Shown: piece by piece, positions 56,501 to 64,000 of the stretch
How positions within the stretch are numbered: the first letter of the stretch is position 1
How the letters are laid out: each line of letters begins with the position of its first letter
DNA from: Galerina marginata
Taxonomy: Eukaryota; Basidiomycota; Agaricomycetes; Agaricales; Galerinaceae
Reading direction: 5' to 3'
Length of the DNA: 64,000 nt
Assembly: GCA_023014335.1 (NCBI GenBank)
Contig: JAECYW010000004.1
Span: 2,356,001 to 2,420,000 of the forward strand
Position numbers and translations under genes: made by a program
The notes under the pieces: generated by a model
Seen by the model: the letters and a program-made list of their open reading frames with translations, nothing else
Databases searched by the model: none
Told to the model about the DNA's origin: nothing

Positions 56501-58231
56501 TCCAAGTGGGGAAAATCCAAGTCTGCACCAAAGTCAAAACACAAGTCCAATGAAATTCCATTTGATGAACAACTTGAAATTTGGAAACTTAGACATGGAG
56601 CAACTGATAACTTTGCTGGAAAATTATCTTTGTGTCTTGGCATGCCTATTATGATCAGAAATAATGATGCAACTGAACTTTGTATTACCAAAGGTCAAGA
56701 AGGATTTGTAGTTGGCTGGCAAGCTGAAAGAGGTCCACATGGAAAACAAGTATTGGATACATTATTTGTCAAACTTCATAAACCTGCAAAGACTATTAAA
56801 ATTCCTGGTCTGCCAAAAAATGTAGTACCTTTGGTAAAAAGCTCTAGAACTATTGAGTGCATTTTACCAAGTGATAACAAAGAAAGCATTGAACGTTCAC
56901 AAGTTAATGTTTTACCAAATTTTGCTATGACAGATTATGCAAGTCAAGGAAAAACCAGACCCTATAATGTGGTTCACTTGAACAGTTGTCATTCACATAT
57001 GTCATATTATACTTGTCTTTCAAGAAGTTCAACTGCGGCAGGTACTATTATTATACAAGGATTTGATCCTAGAGTTATTACTATGGGATGTTCTGGATAT
57101 CTCAGACAGGAATTCAGAGAACATGAGTTGCTTGATGAAATTACTAGACTTAGATATGAAGGTGAATTACCAGACCACATTCAAGGAATTACAAGAAATA
57201 CTTTGATTAGAGCATTTCAAAATTGGAAAGGTGCTGACTTTGTACCAGAAAAAGTTGATCAACCTTTAAAATGGTCAGCCAAAGATCCATTTGATATTCT
57301 TCCAGTTGTAACTGATAGTCCTTGGCAAATAATTATTAAGTCAAAAGAGAAAAATGCTTCCAACTCAGTGATTCCTACATCTTATATTCCAGCCAAAGGA
57401 ACTAATCCTTTGAAACATAAACTTGATGATTTTAATGATAAATCTAATAATATTAAAAAGGTTGGAAAAATTTCATCGACTAAAAATTCCAATGCACTTC
57501 TTGGACTTAAATGGAATAGTAAAAATTATAGTTGTGCATATGATAGTCTATTTGTAATTTTATATAATATTTGGAGATCAAGTCCAGATGAATGGTCTGA
57601 GATTTTTGAAGATATAAATGATGAATATATGGGTAGACTAGCCAATGGATTTAAAGATGTTTTTCAAAGAAATTCAACACTTGAAAACATTAGAGATAAT
57701 ATTAGAGAATTTTTGCATACCAATGACTCAGAAAAATTTCCAATGGGTAAAAATAATGCTAGTGTAGCTGAACTTGCATTTGAAATTATGAAGTCTGATT
57801 CTAATAATGCTTTATCCCAGATATTCTGTGCTAATTGTGATTTTATTCATGCAGAATATTCAGATCAACTTGGATTTATTTTTGACTTGTCTTCTAGAAA
57901 AGCAACTTCAACACAAAAATGGATATCAACTTTGAATTTACCTTGTGTAGAAAAATGTCCTGAATGTTCTGAGACATTTACACATCAGATTGACTATACA
58001 GAAGCACCCAAGATTTTGGTGCTTGAGTATCCACTTACAAATATCAAGTCAAGTCATCAGATCAAAATAAAAGTTGGCAATGAAGTTACTTGTCTTCAGT
58101 TGAAAGGTATAGTTTATCATAAACAAAATCACTTTACATCTAGATTTATAGATTCAGATAGAACAATTTGGTATAATGATGGAATAGAAACTGGTAAAAA
58201 TTTTATTGAAGATGTCATTTGTCAACAATAG
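50594..58231 (+). CDS. Helitron Rep-PIF1 helicase with C-terminal protease-like domain
   Basis: A single open frame of about 2545 codons, opening after a stop at 50558-50560 with no early ATG, so the true start is a downstream ATG or a splice. About residues 320-400 hold four imperfect repeats of NLKAVKKYQxxxPEKYKS. A DUF6570-like region follows (CAVCGK near 435, VRHNRC near 535). The Helitron Rep domain has WFITFAPAD (about 880), the HUH motif HMHMLLWL at 969, and the catalytic pair YISDY at 1171. After an acidic stretch (about 1350-1420) comes a PIF1 helicase: GGMGGTGKS at 1701, FIDEVSML (about 1776), FAGDFAQLPPVGG (about 1813) and DYASQGKTRP (about 2113). The C-terminus has NYSCAYDSLF with Cys 2314 and HFTSRF with His 2513, resembling a ubiquitin-hydrolase-type cysteine protease. 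Rep nicks and joins DNA for rolling-circle transposition, and the helicase unwinds it. Confidence 0.9.
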   Translation: MAFDISDTFGNNTFDTSIEFDIGIEFKIKKDYWHLHQILYGTSVNIQSKIHNIQCQNPGIFYWQKIKSVFEKKISQLGNSFILEFYIRFMLSILQISDMISKDNLSFIRCQILNLKFQRNCYYKHDYRAKMSKLRGHVITIYPFSILRAIIFPHLLTLNLIYKLLLKPILKILYCIAEPINLLISDTKLQIINSFLDMQKHQISKNKILGGGPAYEFSSSELELYSSEIKPEEKYLFESYVLESEKSAVAADSSDFVFISGIPLNNILCHLSIPNLKIIANAHGLKVHSKMKNQEIQTMISSHICYSCAPYTCIFKCRNQTEKSEKKKASHLKAVKKHQMSSPEKSKNDNLKAVKNYQALHSEKYKSDNLIAVKKNQMANPEKYKSNNLKAVKKYQIKLATQFPPQPLTNKLQHTIISDFCNDIKPNKFEETGCAVCGKLTLFTELLKLANLNLNLDILYQLGVTQVERKSSDDPLEEIQGPVLENDLDSICQTCYKSVSKGKIPALSLANGKWLGKVPPELQNLSFAEQLLVACVRHNRCLVRVSSGMHKMRANAISFANPTPKIYNILPPPVEEMDEILAFIYTGPCKPTKSDFERIPLLVRHKKVAAALEWLKLNHSDYFDLEISYENLKKYPEDAPPVVIDYKESTSNKDPESTAVNDMEDETGTETGPCPFIVHGLTGEEYSTKSLKALKAIALKHLTDNKKILAVGHAKNPESIFNNPQLFPQMLPWLFPYGLGGIGNNLQQGKSISDIAHKKHLLMYYDKRFQLDPHFPLIAFNHEQIKESTSAGYLLAAKPKFDNISKRLLDIDINVLTKLIKRMEDGERVSPESDEEKLCFQLIKDLDHVGQNVKGSITTKKYMRNEIWALISYFGAPSWFITFAPADIKHPICLYFADQNEKFSPLLRDENERFKLIAHNPVAGARFFHFICEMFIKHILGVGKNHPGLYGNTNAYYGAVEQQGRVTLHMHMLLWLKNALSPQEIRDKIMDPSSEFQRQIVEYLESVHIGEFLTGSKDEVEDQINIEKSENKKYQDPTQTLPDAPPPLCKNKACENCSDCEALESWWKKFRKITDDLIFKSNVHTCRKQSDKKSDKKDRPGCINKHGNCKARFPRKIVEQTEVDPKTGALNIKKGEAWINTLTPALTYLLRCNTDVTSLLSGTAVKAIVAYISDYVSKPGLKTYSIFDTIKSVFTRNTEMLGGSLDQKEKARRLIIQTVNSLTGKMEIGGPMAALYLLGNPDHYTSHKFVPVYWKNYVREVLKSWRSEKDLEDTIEEKLVIQKNKDGKYIGFSTVHDYMYRPKIFENITLYEWVQKSSRFKAPSSVKHDKITSEDELDLFNQESDKFKVINSNFDESAIEYTEDEDELNIHSDDEFFDEENLSDNETDSESEVENDTKKNSYLFLKDHPLYKTHKAHFDDKKNNIIPNFVGGSLPRCDRGDREYYCATMLTLFKPWRSGKDLKLENYSWDETFNIYKFTEQQELYMKNFNVRYECNDARDDFSAQLKKSNTEELLPQWMNSDALDDIDSDHDFEGAEFGDDEPDNEEHIANKYSELGRTGKRNLAEMEATRISVTEAGWLDNSPNGLENIDKNPIQPDIIQQGSKWKASIDKERQNILTKKAKTIPPKSQRNISDPNENNVQVVDRSYLQKNFKAKLKADRTLIKRIVDDFSLNTEQERAFRIIANHSVEPQSEQLKMYLGGMGGTGKSQVIKALIKFFKKKNESHRIVVLGPTGTSAALINGSTYHSFLGINSAGNTANKIAQLNGKLEGVDYIFIDEVSMLSCNDQYKISAQLGKALNNFDQPFGGMNIIFAGDFAQLPPVGGQSLFSGFVGTQLHSGLKPSGQEATLGKALWHQVTTVVILRENMRQKSQSQEDAALRKALINMRYGKCTPEDIKFLRTLQAGKRENQPKVSAKEFRNIAIICGRHTQKDEINTLGCQRFADETGQKLTHFYSIDKWGKEKDPASKSKWGKSKSAPKSKHKSNEIPFDEQLEIWKLRHGATDNFAGKLSLCLGMPIMIRNNDATELCITKGQEGFVVGWQAERGPHGKQVLDTLFVKLHKPAKTIKIPGLPKNVVPLVKSSRTIECILPSDNKESIERSQVNVLPNFAMTDYASQGKTRPYNVVHLNSCHSHMSYYTCLSRSSTAAGTIIIQGFDPRVITMGCSGYLRQEFREHELLDEITRLRYEGELPDHIQGITRNTLIRAFQNWKGADFVPEKVDQPLKWSAKDPFDILPVVTDSPWQIIIKSKEKNASNSVIPTSYIPAKGTNPLKHKLDDFNDKSNNIKKVGKISSTKNSNALLGLKWNSKNYSCAYDSLFVILYNIWRSSPDEWSEIFEDINDEYMGRLANGFKDVFQRNSTLENIRDNIREFLHTNDSEKFPMGKNNASVAELAFEIMKSDSNNALSQIFCANCDFIHAEYSDQLGFIFDLSSRKATSTQKWISTLNLPCVEKCPECSETFTHQIDYTEAPKILVLEYPLTNIKSSHQIKIKVGNEVTCLQLKGIVYHKQNHFTSRFIDSDRTIWYNDGIETGKNFIEDVICQQ

Positions 58232-58602
58232 CTGATAAAGACTTGAGAAATTGCAAAAATCAAAATCTTGTACTTGCAGTATATGCTTAAATTAATTAAC
58301 TTAGTAATAGGGTGGGTGGGTTGGCCTAATAAAAAATACTTCTGATTAAAATAATTTATAGTTTTTGATATAATAATTTAGAAAAAATAAATTCTCATAT
58401 TGTTCTAAACAATTAAATTGTACTTGGGGTAAGAGATATTTTAATGACTTGATCATGATAGCTAGGTAGTTAGATAAAAATCCAAAAAAGTACTGTATAT
58501 TTTAATAACTTGTAATTGTGAATGCTGTTTAAAAAAATAATGGATAGAAATTTTAAAATCAATTCTAAATTTTCGGGATTTTAACTTTGGAAATTGAAAA
58601 GG

Positions 58603-58640
58603 ACTCATACATGCCATGCAAAGCAATGGCCCACACCAAG
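58603..58640 (+). other. Helitron 3' terminus with hairpin
   Basis: AAAGGACTCA (inverted copy of the 5' end) precedes the stem GCCATGC/GCAATGGC, one bulged base, loop AA, and CACACCAAG. In rolling-circle transposition such a hairpin marks termination. The short Helitrons of the window share the hairpin and ACCAAG. Confidence 0.75.
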
Positions 58641-59937
58641 TTTGAGCTATGTACGGTACCTCCGACTTCACCGACGGGGCATACCTATATTTAGCAAAGG
58701 ATGTAGCGCGTGAACAAGTCAACATGCGGGAGACTTAGAACACCAGACAGGAATGCCATGCTGAACATACCGTACATTGATACACGGTATAAGAAATTAA
58801 TGGGGAGTTCTACAAACGGGGACAGGAATTAATAAATCCACGGAGATATTTCTCCTTTCGGTTGTAGGCACCCGGAGATATTGATGAAACAAGTTAACCA
58901 GAGAGCATATGGACTGTTCCACACAGTACGGTTCCATCAAAGGACGGTATTATTGCATAAAGGAGTTACGGGACTCAGACCTAACGGGGACGCGTACCAA
59001 TAACTCCTCTTTTGCACAGTTAAATCCGGTTCACGACTTAGTAAGATACCAGTACTCGCATGGGACCGGAGGTTTGTAAAAGGACGGTGTTCCGAAATAA
59101 CACATGTAAAATTAGTATCGCGTAGTATAAAGTTAGTAGCCGTTTGTAGCGCAATAACAAGCAATTTACCACCCACGAAATTATATTTGGACGGTTCATA
59201 CGAGCTGCCTAAGTGACTTCGACGTGTTGACTTGTCTTTGAGGAATTTTTGAATAGTATTTGACTTGAAAGAATTTCACCTTTGTGATCAGAGTGAGAGT
59301 ACTTTAGATAACGGTTCTAAGACTTGAAACAAAGATCTTGTTCACCGTCATATTGTTGACTAGAATAAGGCTCCGGTGGCCCTCCGATTTGGCAGCACAT
59401 TAAATCGTACTTCGGTAGTACGGTGTTGTCAAAGACCTGGACTGTGATAGGGACAATTTCGGTAATTGTAGACTATCCGGGACATTGAAGAGTTTATTTT
59501 AGTTGATAGGTTACGGTAACCTAAGAGCACTTGCGTTTCGGTAACGCACCGATTATTGAGTATACGTCGTTAGTCGACATTTTCACTTTGACACAGAGTA
59601 CGGGACTCTACACCAAACATATCATTTTATTTCTCAAAACCAATATACAACCTTTCTCTGGGTCGTTGCACTTACATTGTGTACGCGTCCCTTCAGTTCA
59701 CGAGATTGACGGGAATCATCGGCTTTGATCAGGGTATTGTAAAATTACTGTCCCTCCCAGAGATGACTAGTCAAATATTTGATTGGGTGATTACTGCTAG
59801 ACAATTAAGAGTGTTAGATTTGAATATTGACTGAGACCATTGGGGACGTATAGTAGGGATTTTCATTTCATTATTGAAGTGTTTATCTATTGTGGTCTAG
59901 CTAGTATTCAGAACTACCCCGCAGCAACCATCTTATC

Positions 59938-60915
59938 GCCTCCTTATATTATGAAGGTTTCGTAAAGCAGAGGTATAGCAAACATGGTTGGTCTTTCTGC
60001 TTTTATTCTTTTCTCTGCCTAATATTATTTTAATTACAGAAATCGCACATGCCCATCTTTTCGATTTTGAAAACTTTTCATCCGTCGTCGACTTGATGTC
60101 ATTTTGCAATCTCATCATATTGATCAACGTCCTCGACTTCAAAACCTACATGTACAACCAGGATATCACGGTCAACAACGTCAAGGAACTCTCTGCAGAA
60201 CGTCTCGCGGCCATCGAAGCTTTCGACTTCAACGCAGTTCATCCAAAGGATCGCTTGCGGTACCAACACGCCAGAGGACAGGCTTACGCTCTTATTAACT
60301 GGCTTTTTAAGTCAGTTGATATCATCGATAAAAAGACCAACCGGACCATCAAGAATCCTCGTACTTCTCTTTGGGTTCCTTACATCGCTCAGCAGGCTTC
60401 TGCTCTTCTCCTTTACAGAAACAAAGCTGACAAGGCTAAATTTAAAGGCGCCCCAGGAAGTACAGCAGCAACTCTTAACCGTCAGATCCTGCTCTGCTTT
60501 GAGGGCACCTTTCTTGAAGACCCTGTCAATGCCGCTATCGAATCCGAACATGAAGTTTTCACCTTCTTGGAGCCACTTAGGTATGATGTGATACGCCTAA
60601 CTGGTTTGAAAGCTCCTTTATGTGAGTTCATATTATCTATTTTATATTTCATTATATTGATATATTGCATTTCTAGTTGGTCGTGAACCTTTTGACTGGG
60701 GTGAAACTGCAGCGGATAAAAAGTTTCACACGGGTAATGCCCAAGGGTGGGCACTTTCATCTGAAGATATTGAGGAGCCTGTTGTGCCGGTTGTTCAAGA
60801 GCAAGAGAAAGAGGAAGAGGAAGAGCCAGAGGTAGCTGTAAGGCCTTCAAAACGCCGTAAAATACAGGTCATACCTTCTCCTTCTGCTTCACCTCCTGTA
60901 TCTTCTGAAGTATGA
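59938..60915 (+). pseudogene. Cupin/JmjC-like gene, 3' part after gypsy copy 2
   Basis: Directly after the LTR, YYEGFVKQRYSKH is followed by an intron to about 60039 and EIAHAHLFDFENFSSVVDL. The frame then stays open through NNVKELSAERLAAIEAFDFN, RTSLWVPYIAQQASALLL and EVFTFLEPLRYDV to LKAPL (60618). An intron (GTGAGT to CTAG at about 60675) leads to GREPFDWGETAADKKFHTG, an acidic stretch, and a nuclear-signal-like RPSKRRK. The stop is TGA at 60913-60915. Together with 30472-30877 this is one gene, although the join across the GCCTC duplication is off by one base. Its C-terminal half may still be transcribed from the LTR. Confidence 0.62.
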
Positions 60916-60933
60916 TTACTTCATTTGTATTAT

Positions 60934-61317
60934 CACAAGTTCTTACGTAGTAAAAGAACTTGTTTTCCGGCCTGCATAGCAGGCAGAAAACATTCCTAAC
61001 GCAATGGTTCGAAATTCTCCCACTCATACTGTGACCCTGCATGGTTTCTGTATCTCAGCCATTACTGGGCCAATTTTTATGATCTTGGTATCAAAAAATT
61101 CGTAAAAATCAGGGCCTTCCTGGTCACGTGACCAGGCCGTTTTAGGCTTGTTAGATCTGCCTCATTTTTCTGCTTTTTTTGAGTATAAGATCATTCTAAT
61201 CAGTTCAGATTTGAGCAGACCATGCATTATTTACTTATTTAACCTGTATTTATAGTCGGACTCATCTTGAAAGTAAGAACTTGTTTTTGCCATGCGCAGC
61301 AATGGCCTCTGAACAAG
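60934..61317 (+). mobile_element. Non-autonomous Helitron between the JmjC-like gene and Helitron 3
   Basis: 384 bases with palindromic left end (60934-60963), CACGTG palindrome at 61119-61136, and right end AAGAACTTGTTTTTGCCATG with hairpin to 61317. A variant tail, CTGAACAAG, replaces CTGACCAAG. Confidence 0.82.
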
Positions 61318-61470
61318 TTATGATTATAACTTGGTTTGTTTGCTTCATGTTTATACCCTCAGTCTGACATCAGTAACCAAACAAACAACAACTAAGGTTG
61401 AAAGTTCAACTTTTGAGGAGCGTTCTTTCTTCCTACTTACCATCATCTACTCTCTCTGTCTTCATCTCAA

Positions 61471-62128
61471 ATGAAGTTACTTCTTGTCTTCCTAGTCTTC
61501 TTTATACTTATACCAGCAAAGCTCAATCAAATATCTCAGTCCTTGCAAAGCTTTGCTTTAGGTATACCTTTAATACACTTTGAAGTCTCAAATCTGACTC
61601 TTTTGACCTTCAAAGGTGACACTCATGACATTCAAAACTCATCTGGCATTCTTGGCATTGGCATTAGCATTCAGCATACTTTTGATACTTCTGACATTAC
61701 TATTCAACATATACCCAATATCCATGGCACTAGACTTCAATATATATCTGATATATTTACCACTAAGACCTTTCATAGGACTATATCTAGCATCGATAGT
61801 CATGACTTAGTTAGCAAATTTAAACCATGCACTCAACATATGTTTGAGGCTTTTGTAGAATATATTTATTTGACTAGCTGTTCTTTAAACAAGCTGTTTT
61901 ACTATGTATATATGGCTTCATTAGACACTGATATCTTTTATCAGGTGCATAAAGTGTATTTACAACTTATCAGAAACCTTCTATTGAAACATGAATATTC
62001 AAATTTTATGAGGCTTAACACTAAATCTTCTCAGTTGGCCCTGCATCAGCTGGCTTTGTTTACTTACAACATATCTCCAATATTAGTATCTTCTGCTATT
62101 CAGACTCTTGTTTTGACTCGAATTTCCA
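61471..62128 (+). pseudogene. N-terminal region of the third Helitron protein
   Basis: A frame of about 220 codons with a hydrophobic start (MKLLLVFLVFFILIPAK) that continues until the inserted repeats. Its composition and phrases such as GIGISIQHTFDTSDITIQ parallel the low-complexity N-terminus of the intact Helitron protein (FDTSIEFDIGIEF). The hydrophobic start is probably not a true signal peptide, because the region may be leader sequence. The last 30 codons of the open frame beyond 62128 belong to the inserted element. Confidence 0.45.
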
Positions 62129-62520
62129 CTTGGTCAGAGGCCATTGCTGCGCATGGCAAAAACAAGTTCTTACTTTGGGGGTGTGTGTTACGACATAAAT
62201 ATATGTTAAATAAGTAAATAATGCATGGTCCGCTCAAATCTGAACCGATTGGGATGATCTTATACTCAAAAAAAGCAGAAAAATGAGGCGGATCTAACAA
62301 GCCTAAAACAGCCTGGTCACATGACCAGGAAGGCCCTGATTTGATTTTTACAATTTTTTTGATACCAAGATCATCAAAATTGGCCCAGTAATGGCTAAGA
62401 TACAGAAATCATGCAGGGTCACTATAGCAGTGGGAGAATTTCCATTGGTTTTGTTAGGAACCATTTCTGCCTGCTATGCAGGCCGGAAAACAAGTTCTTT
62501 TACTACGTAAGAACTTGTAA
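62129..62520 (-). mobile_element. Non-autonomous Helitron, distal unit of a head-to-tail pair
   Basis: 392 bases, nearly identical to 33992-34383, with a complete right end and hairpin at 62129-62167 and a palindromic left end at 62490-62520. CACATG replaces CACGTG in its palindrome. Confidence 0.83.
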
Positions 62521-62871
62521 CAAGTTCTTACTTTCAAGATGAGTCCGACTATAAATACAGGTTAAATAAGTAAATAATGCATGGTCTGCTCAAATCTGAA
62601 CTGATTAGAATGATCTTATACTCAAAAAAAGCAGAAAAATGAGGCAGATCTAACAAGCCTAAAACGGCCTGGTCACGTGACCAGGAAGGCCCTGATTTTT
62701 ACGAATTTTTTGATACCAAGATCATAAAAATTGGCCCAGTAATGGCTGAGATACAGAAACCATGCAGGGTCACAGTATGAGTGGGAGAATTTTGAACCAT
62801 TGCGTTAGGAATGTTTTCTGCCTGCTATGCAGGCCGGAAAACAAGTTCTTTTACTACGTAAGAACTTGTAA
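62521..62871 (-). mobile_element. Non-autonomous Helitron lacking its right hairpin
   Basis: On the minus strand it starts with the palindromic left end at 62871 and runs to AAGAACTTG at 62521. There its own hairpin and ACCAAG tail should follow but are replaced by the left end of the neighbouring unit. CACGTG palindrome at 62668-62685. Confidence 0.8.
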
Positions 62872-64000
62872 CCAGATGTGCTTAAAAATCTGACTTATGT
62901 AGAAAAGCTTTTAATTGCACGTGTAAGACACAATAGATGCATAGTCAAAGTGGCATCAGGCAGATATAAAATGAGAGCCAATGCTATTACCTTCCAAAAT
63001 CCAGTCCCAAAAATATATGATGTTTTACCACCTCCAGTAAAAGAGCTTGATGAAGTTCTTGCATTTATTTTTACTGGACCTTGCAGACCCACCAAAGATG
63101 ATATTAAACGCACTCCTTTACTTGTCCGTCGCAATCATGTAGCTAATGCTTTAAATTGGCTTAAATTAAATCATGCTGATTATTCTGATGTTGGTATCTC
63201 AAAAGACAATTTAATACAATATCCTGAAAGTGACTGTCCTGTTGTTATTGACTATAGGGAGTCTATCATAAATAAAGATCCAGAAGCCACTAGTGTACAT
63301 GATAATGAAGAAGAAGATGGTGTAGAATCAGGTCCTTGCTCATTTACTGTTCAAGGTCTTACAGGCCAAGAGTTTTCAGAGCTTTTTATTGATACTATAA
63401 AGGCTAAAGCTTTAGAACATCTTATGAGCAATGGAAAAATTTTATTTGCTGGCCATTCTGAAAAACCTTGCTCAATATTTAAAAATCCTCAGTTATTTCC
63501 TTCTATGCTTCCATGGCTTTTTCCATATGATCATGGTGGTATTGGTCAATCAATAATGAACAAAATCCATTCACCTTTGGTCCAGAAAAGACATCTGTTA
63601 ATGTATCATGATAAAAGGTTTCAAACTGATCCCAATTTTCCTTTGATTGCATTTAAGCATAAACAGATTTCTCAAAGTACAAGTCGAGGAAGATTAGTAG
63701 TACAAAGATCTTATTTTTCTGAAATGGCTAATCGTCTATTAAACCTTAATCATTCAGTGTTATCTAATATTAGCGAGCGCCTTTCTCTTGGTGAGCGTGT
63801 AAAACCTGAAACTGAAGAGGAAAAACTATGCTATAAAGTCATACAAGACTTGGATACAATTGGAGGTCATGTTGAAGGCTCTTTAGCAGGTAAAAAGTCT
63901 ATGCGCAATGAAATATGGTCTTTGATTTCCTATATAGGTGCTCCTTCTTGGTTTATTACACTTTCTCCTGCAGATAGTAAACATCCAATCTGTCTTTATT
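62872..64000 (+). CDS. Helitron Rep region, partial (third Helitron)
   Basis: Open on the plus strand from the repeat border to the window edge, starting near LKNLTYVEKLLIARVRHNRC. It follows the intact protein closely: KMRANAITF, PKIYDVLPPPVKELDEVL, FTGPCRPTKDD, FPSMLPWLFPYDHGGIG, KRHLLMYHDKRFQTDPNFPL and NEIWSLISYIGAPSWFITL. The HUH and tyrosine motifs lie beyond the window. Identity to the intact protein is moderate (roughly half of residues by eye), so it is a separate Helitron lineage. No stop is seen in this part. Confidence 0.75.

Larger units (their letters stand above)
49785..58640 (+). mobile_element. Autonomous-looking Helitron with palindromic 5' end
   Basis: The 5' end is the near-perfect palindrome ATGAGTCCTTTGAT...ATCAAAGACTCAT (49787-49815). 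The 3' end has AAAGGACTCA, an inverted copy of the 5' terminus, then the hairpin GCCATGCAAAGCAATGGC and CACACCAAG. The other LTRs show the empty site CCAATTTGAGC, so insertion occurred at T residues with no larger duplication. These asymmetric terminal repeats plus a 3' hairpin fit the Helitron2/Helentron type. The leader up to 50560 is non-coding, and one open frame of 2545 codons fills the rest. The coding strand is AT-rich with very few CpG, unlike the gypsy sequence around it. Confidence 0.9.
30878..59937 (+). mobile_element. Ty3/gypsy retrotransposon, copy 2, with antisense gene cargo
   Basis: Complete from 5' LTR to 3' LTR and flanked by GCCTC on both sides (30873-30877 and 59938-59942), a 5-base target duplication as expected for gypsy. 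It contains a primer-binding site, gag-pro-RT-RNaseH-integrase on the plus strand, then a block of minus-strand spliced genes (41325-48944), a polypurine tract and the 3' LTR. Later insertions inside it are Helitron-type elements at 32188, 33992, 41807, 42956 and 49785. Subtracting them leaves about 17 kb. The integrase and RT frames carry a 5-base and a 4-base insertion, and two cargo genes have nonsense codons, so this copy is not autonomous now. Its LTR pair differs at only a handful of sites, so insertion is recent. Confidence 0.9.
49335..59937 (+). repeat. 3' LTR of gypsy copy 2, interrupted by a Helitron
   Basis: LTR sequence at 49335-49784 and 58641-59937, together about 1748 bases, separated by the 8.9 kb Helitron. 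It differs from the 5' LTR at few sites, mostly CG against TG or CA. It is followed by GCCTC, the target duplication. Confidence 0.9.
61318..64000 (+). mobile_element. Third Helitron, partial, running off the window
   Basis: The left end probably starts at AAGTTATGATTATAACTT, an inverted repeat in the same position as the palindromic ends of the other Helitrons. The leader and N-terminal part (61320-62128) and the Rep part (from 62872) resemble 49785-58640. The region matching residues about 180-515 of the intact protein is missing, and two short Helitrons (62129-62871) lie exactly there. This copy is probably dead. Confidence 0.7.

Noticed and set aside
1..64000. CRISPR arrays, rRNA, tRNA, bacterial operons
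   Set aside because: No regularly spaced repeats, no conserved RNA gene sequence and no ribosome-binding-site logic; the gene structure is eukaryotic.

Overview
The window looks like a repeat-rich nuclear segment of a filamentous fungus, most likely an agaricomycete-type basidiomycete. The evidence is short GT-AG introns, very small intergenic distances, and gene families I associate from memory with Agaricomycetes: Rep-PIF1 Helitrons, a DDE transposase with many introns, an SET gene and a cupin/JmjC-like gene. No rRNA, tRNA or bacterial-type feature was seen. The species cannot be named from the sequence.

Layout. 1-4244: a short unidentified coding fragment and a multi-exon DDE transposase gene on the minus strand, with one nonsense codon. 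4245-13710: Ty3/gypsy copy 1, cut off in its integrase and carrying a compound non-autonomous Helitron. 13711-16527: a Helitron-like element with nested inverted repeats, sitting at a junction between copy 1 and a truncated host gene. 16528-23798: four intron-rich host-type genes (F-box-like fragment, an unknown gene, a divergently transcribed unknown gene, an SET gene). 23799-30471: repeat ends and a 5.8 kb palindrome. 30472-60915: a cupin/JmjC-like gene split by a 29 kb nested insertion. 60934-64000: another short Helitron and a third, partly deleted Helitron running off the window edge.

The most striking object is gypsy copy 2 (30878-59937). Without its later insertions it is about 17 kb. 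Besides gag-pro-RT-RNaseH-integrase on the plus strand, it holds about 7.6 kb of minus-strand, intron-containing genes between integrase and the 3' LTR. Three of these are tandem paralogues with matching intron positions, and one encodes a Cys-rich zinc-finger-like domain. Antisense introns survive a sense-RNA life cycle, which explains why a retroelement can carry spliced genes. The LTRs and this cargo share an over-used, strand-biased ACGG motif.

The second theme is a family of Helitrons with palindromic 5' ends, a 10-base inverted copy of that end just before a 3' hairpin, and an ACCAAG terminus. It includes an apparently intact 8.9 kb element (open frame of 2545 codons with Rep, PIF1 and a C-terminal cysteine-protease-like domain), its internal-deletion derivative, and several 0.35-1.3 kb non-autonomous copies. 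The two gypsy copies and the two LTRs of copy 2 supply empty sites that show insertion without a normal target-site duplication. Because copy 2 has nearly identical LTRs yet carries these Helitrons in only one LTR or the other, the Helitrons moved recently.
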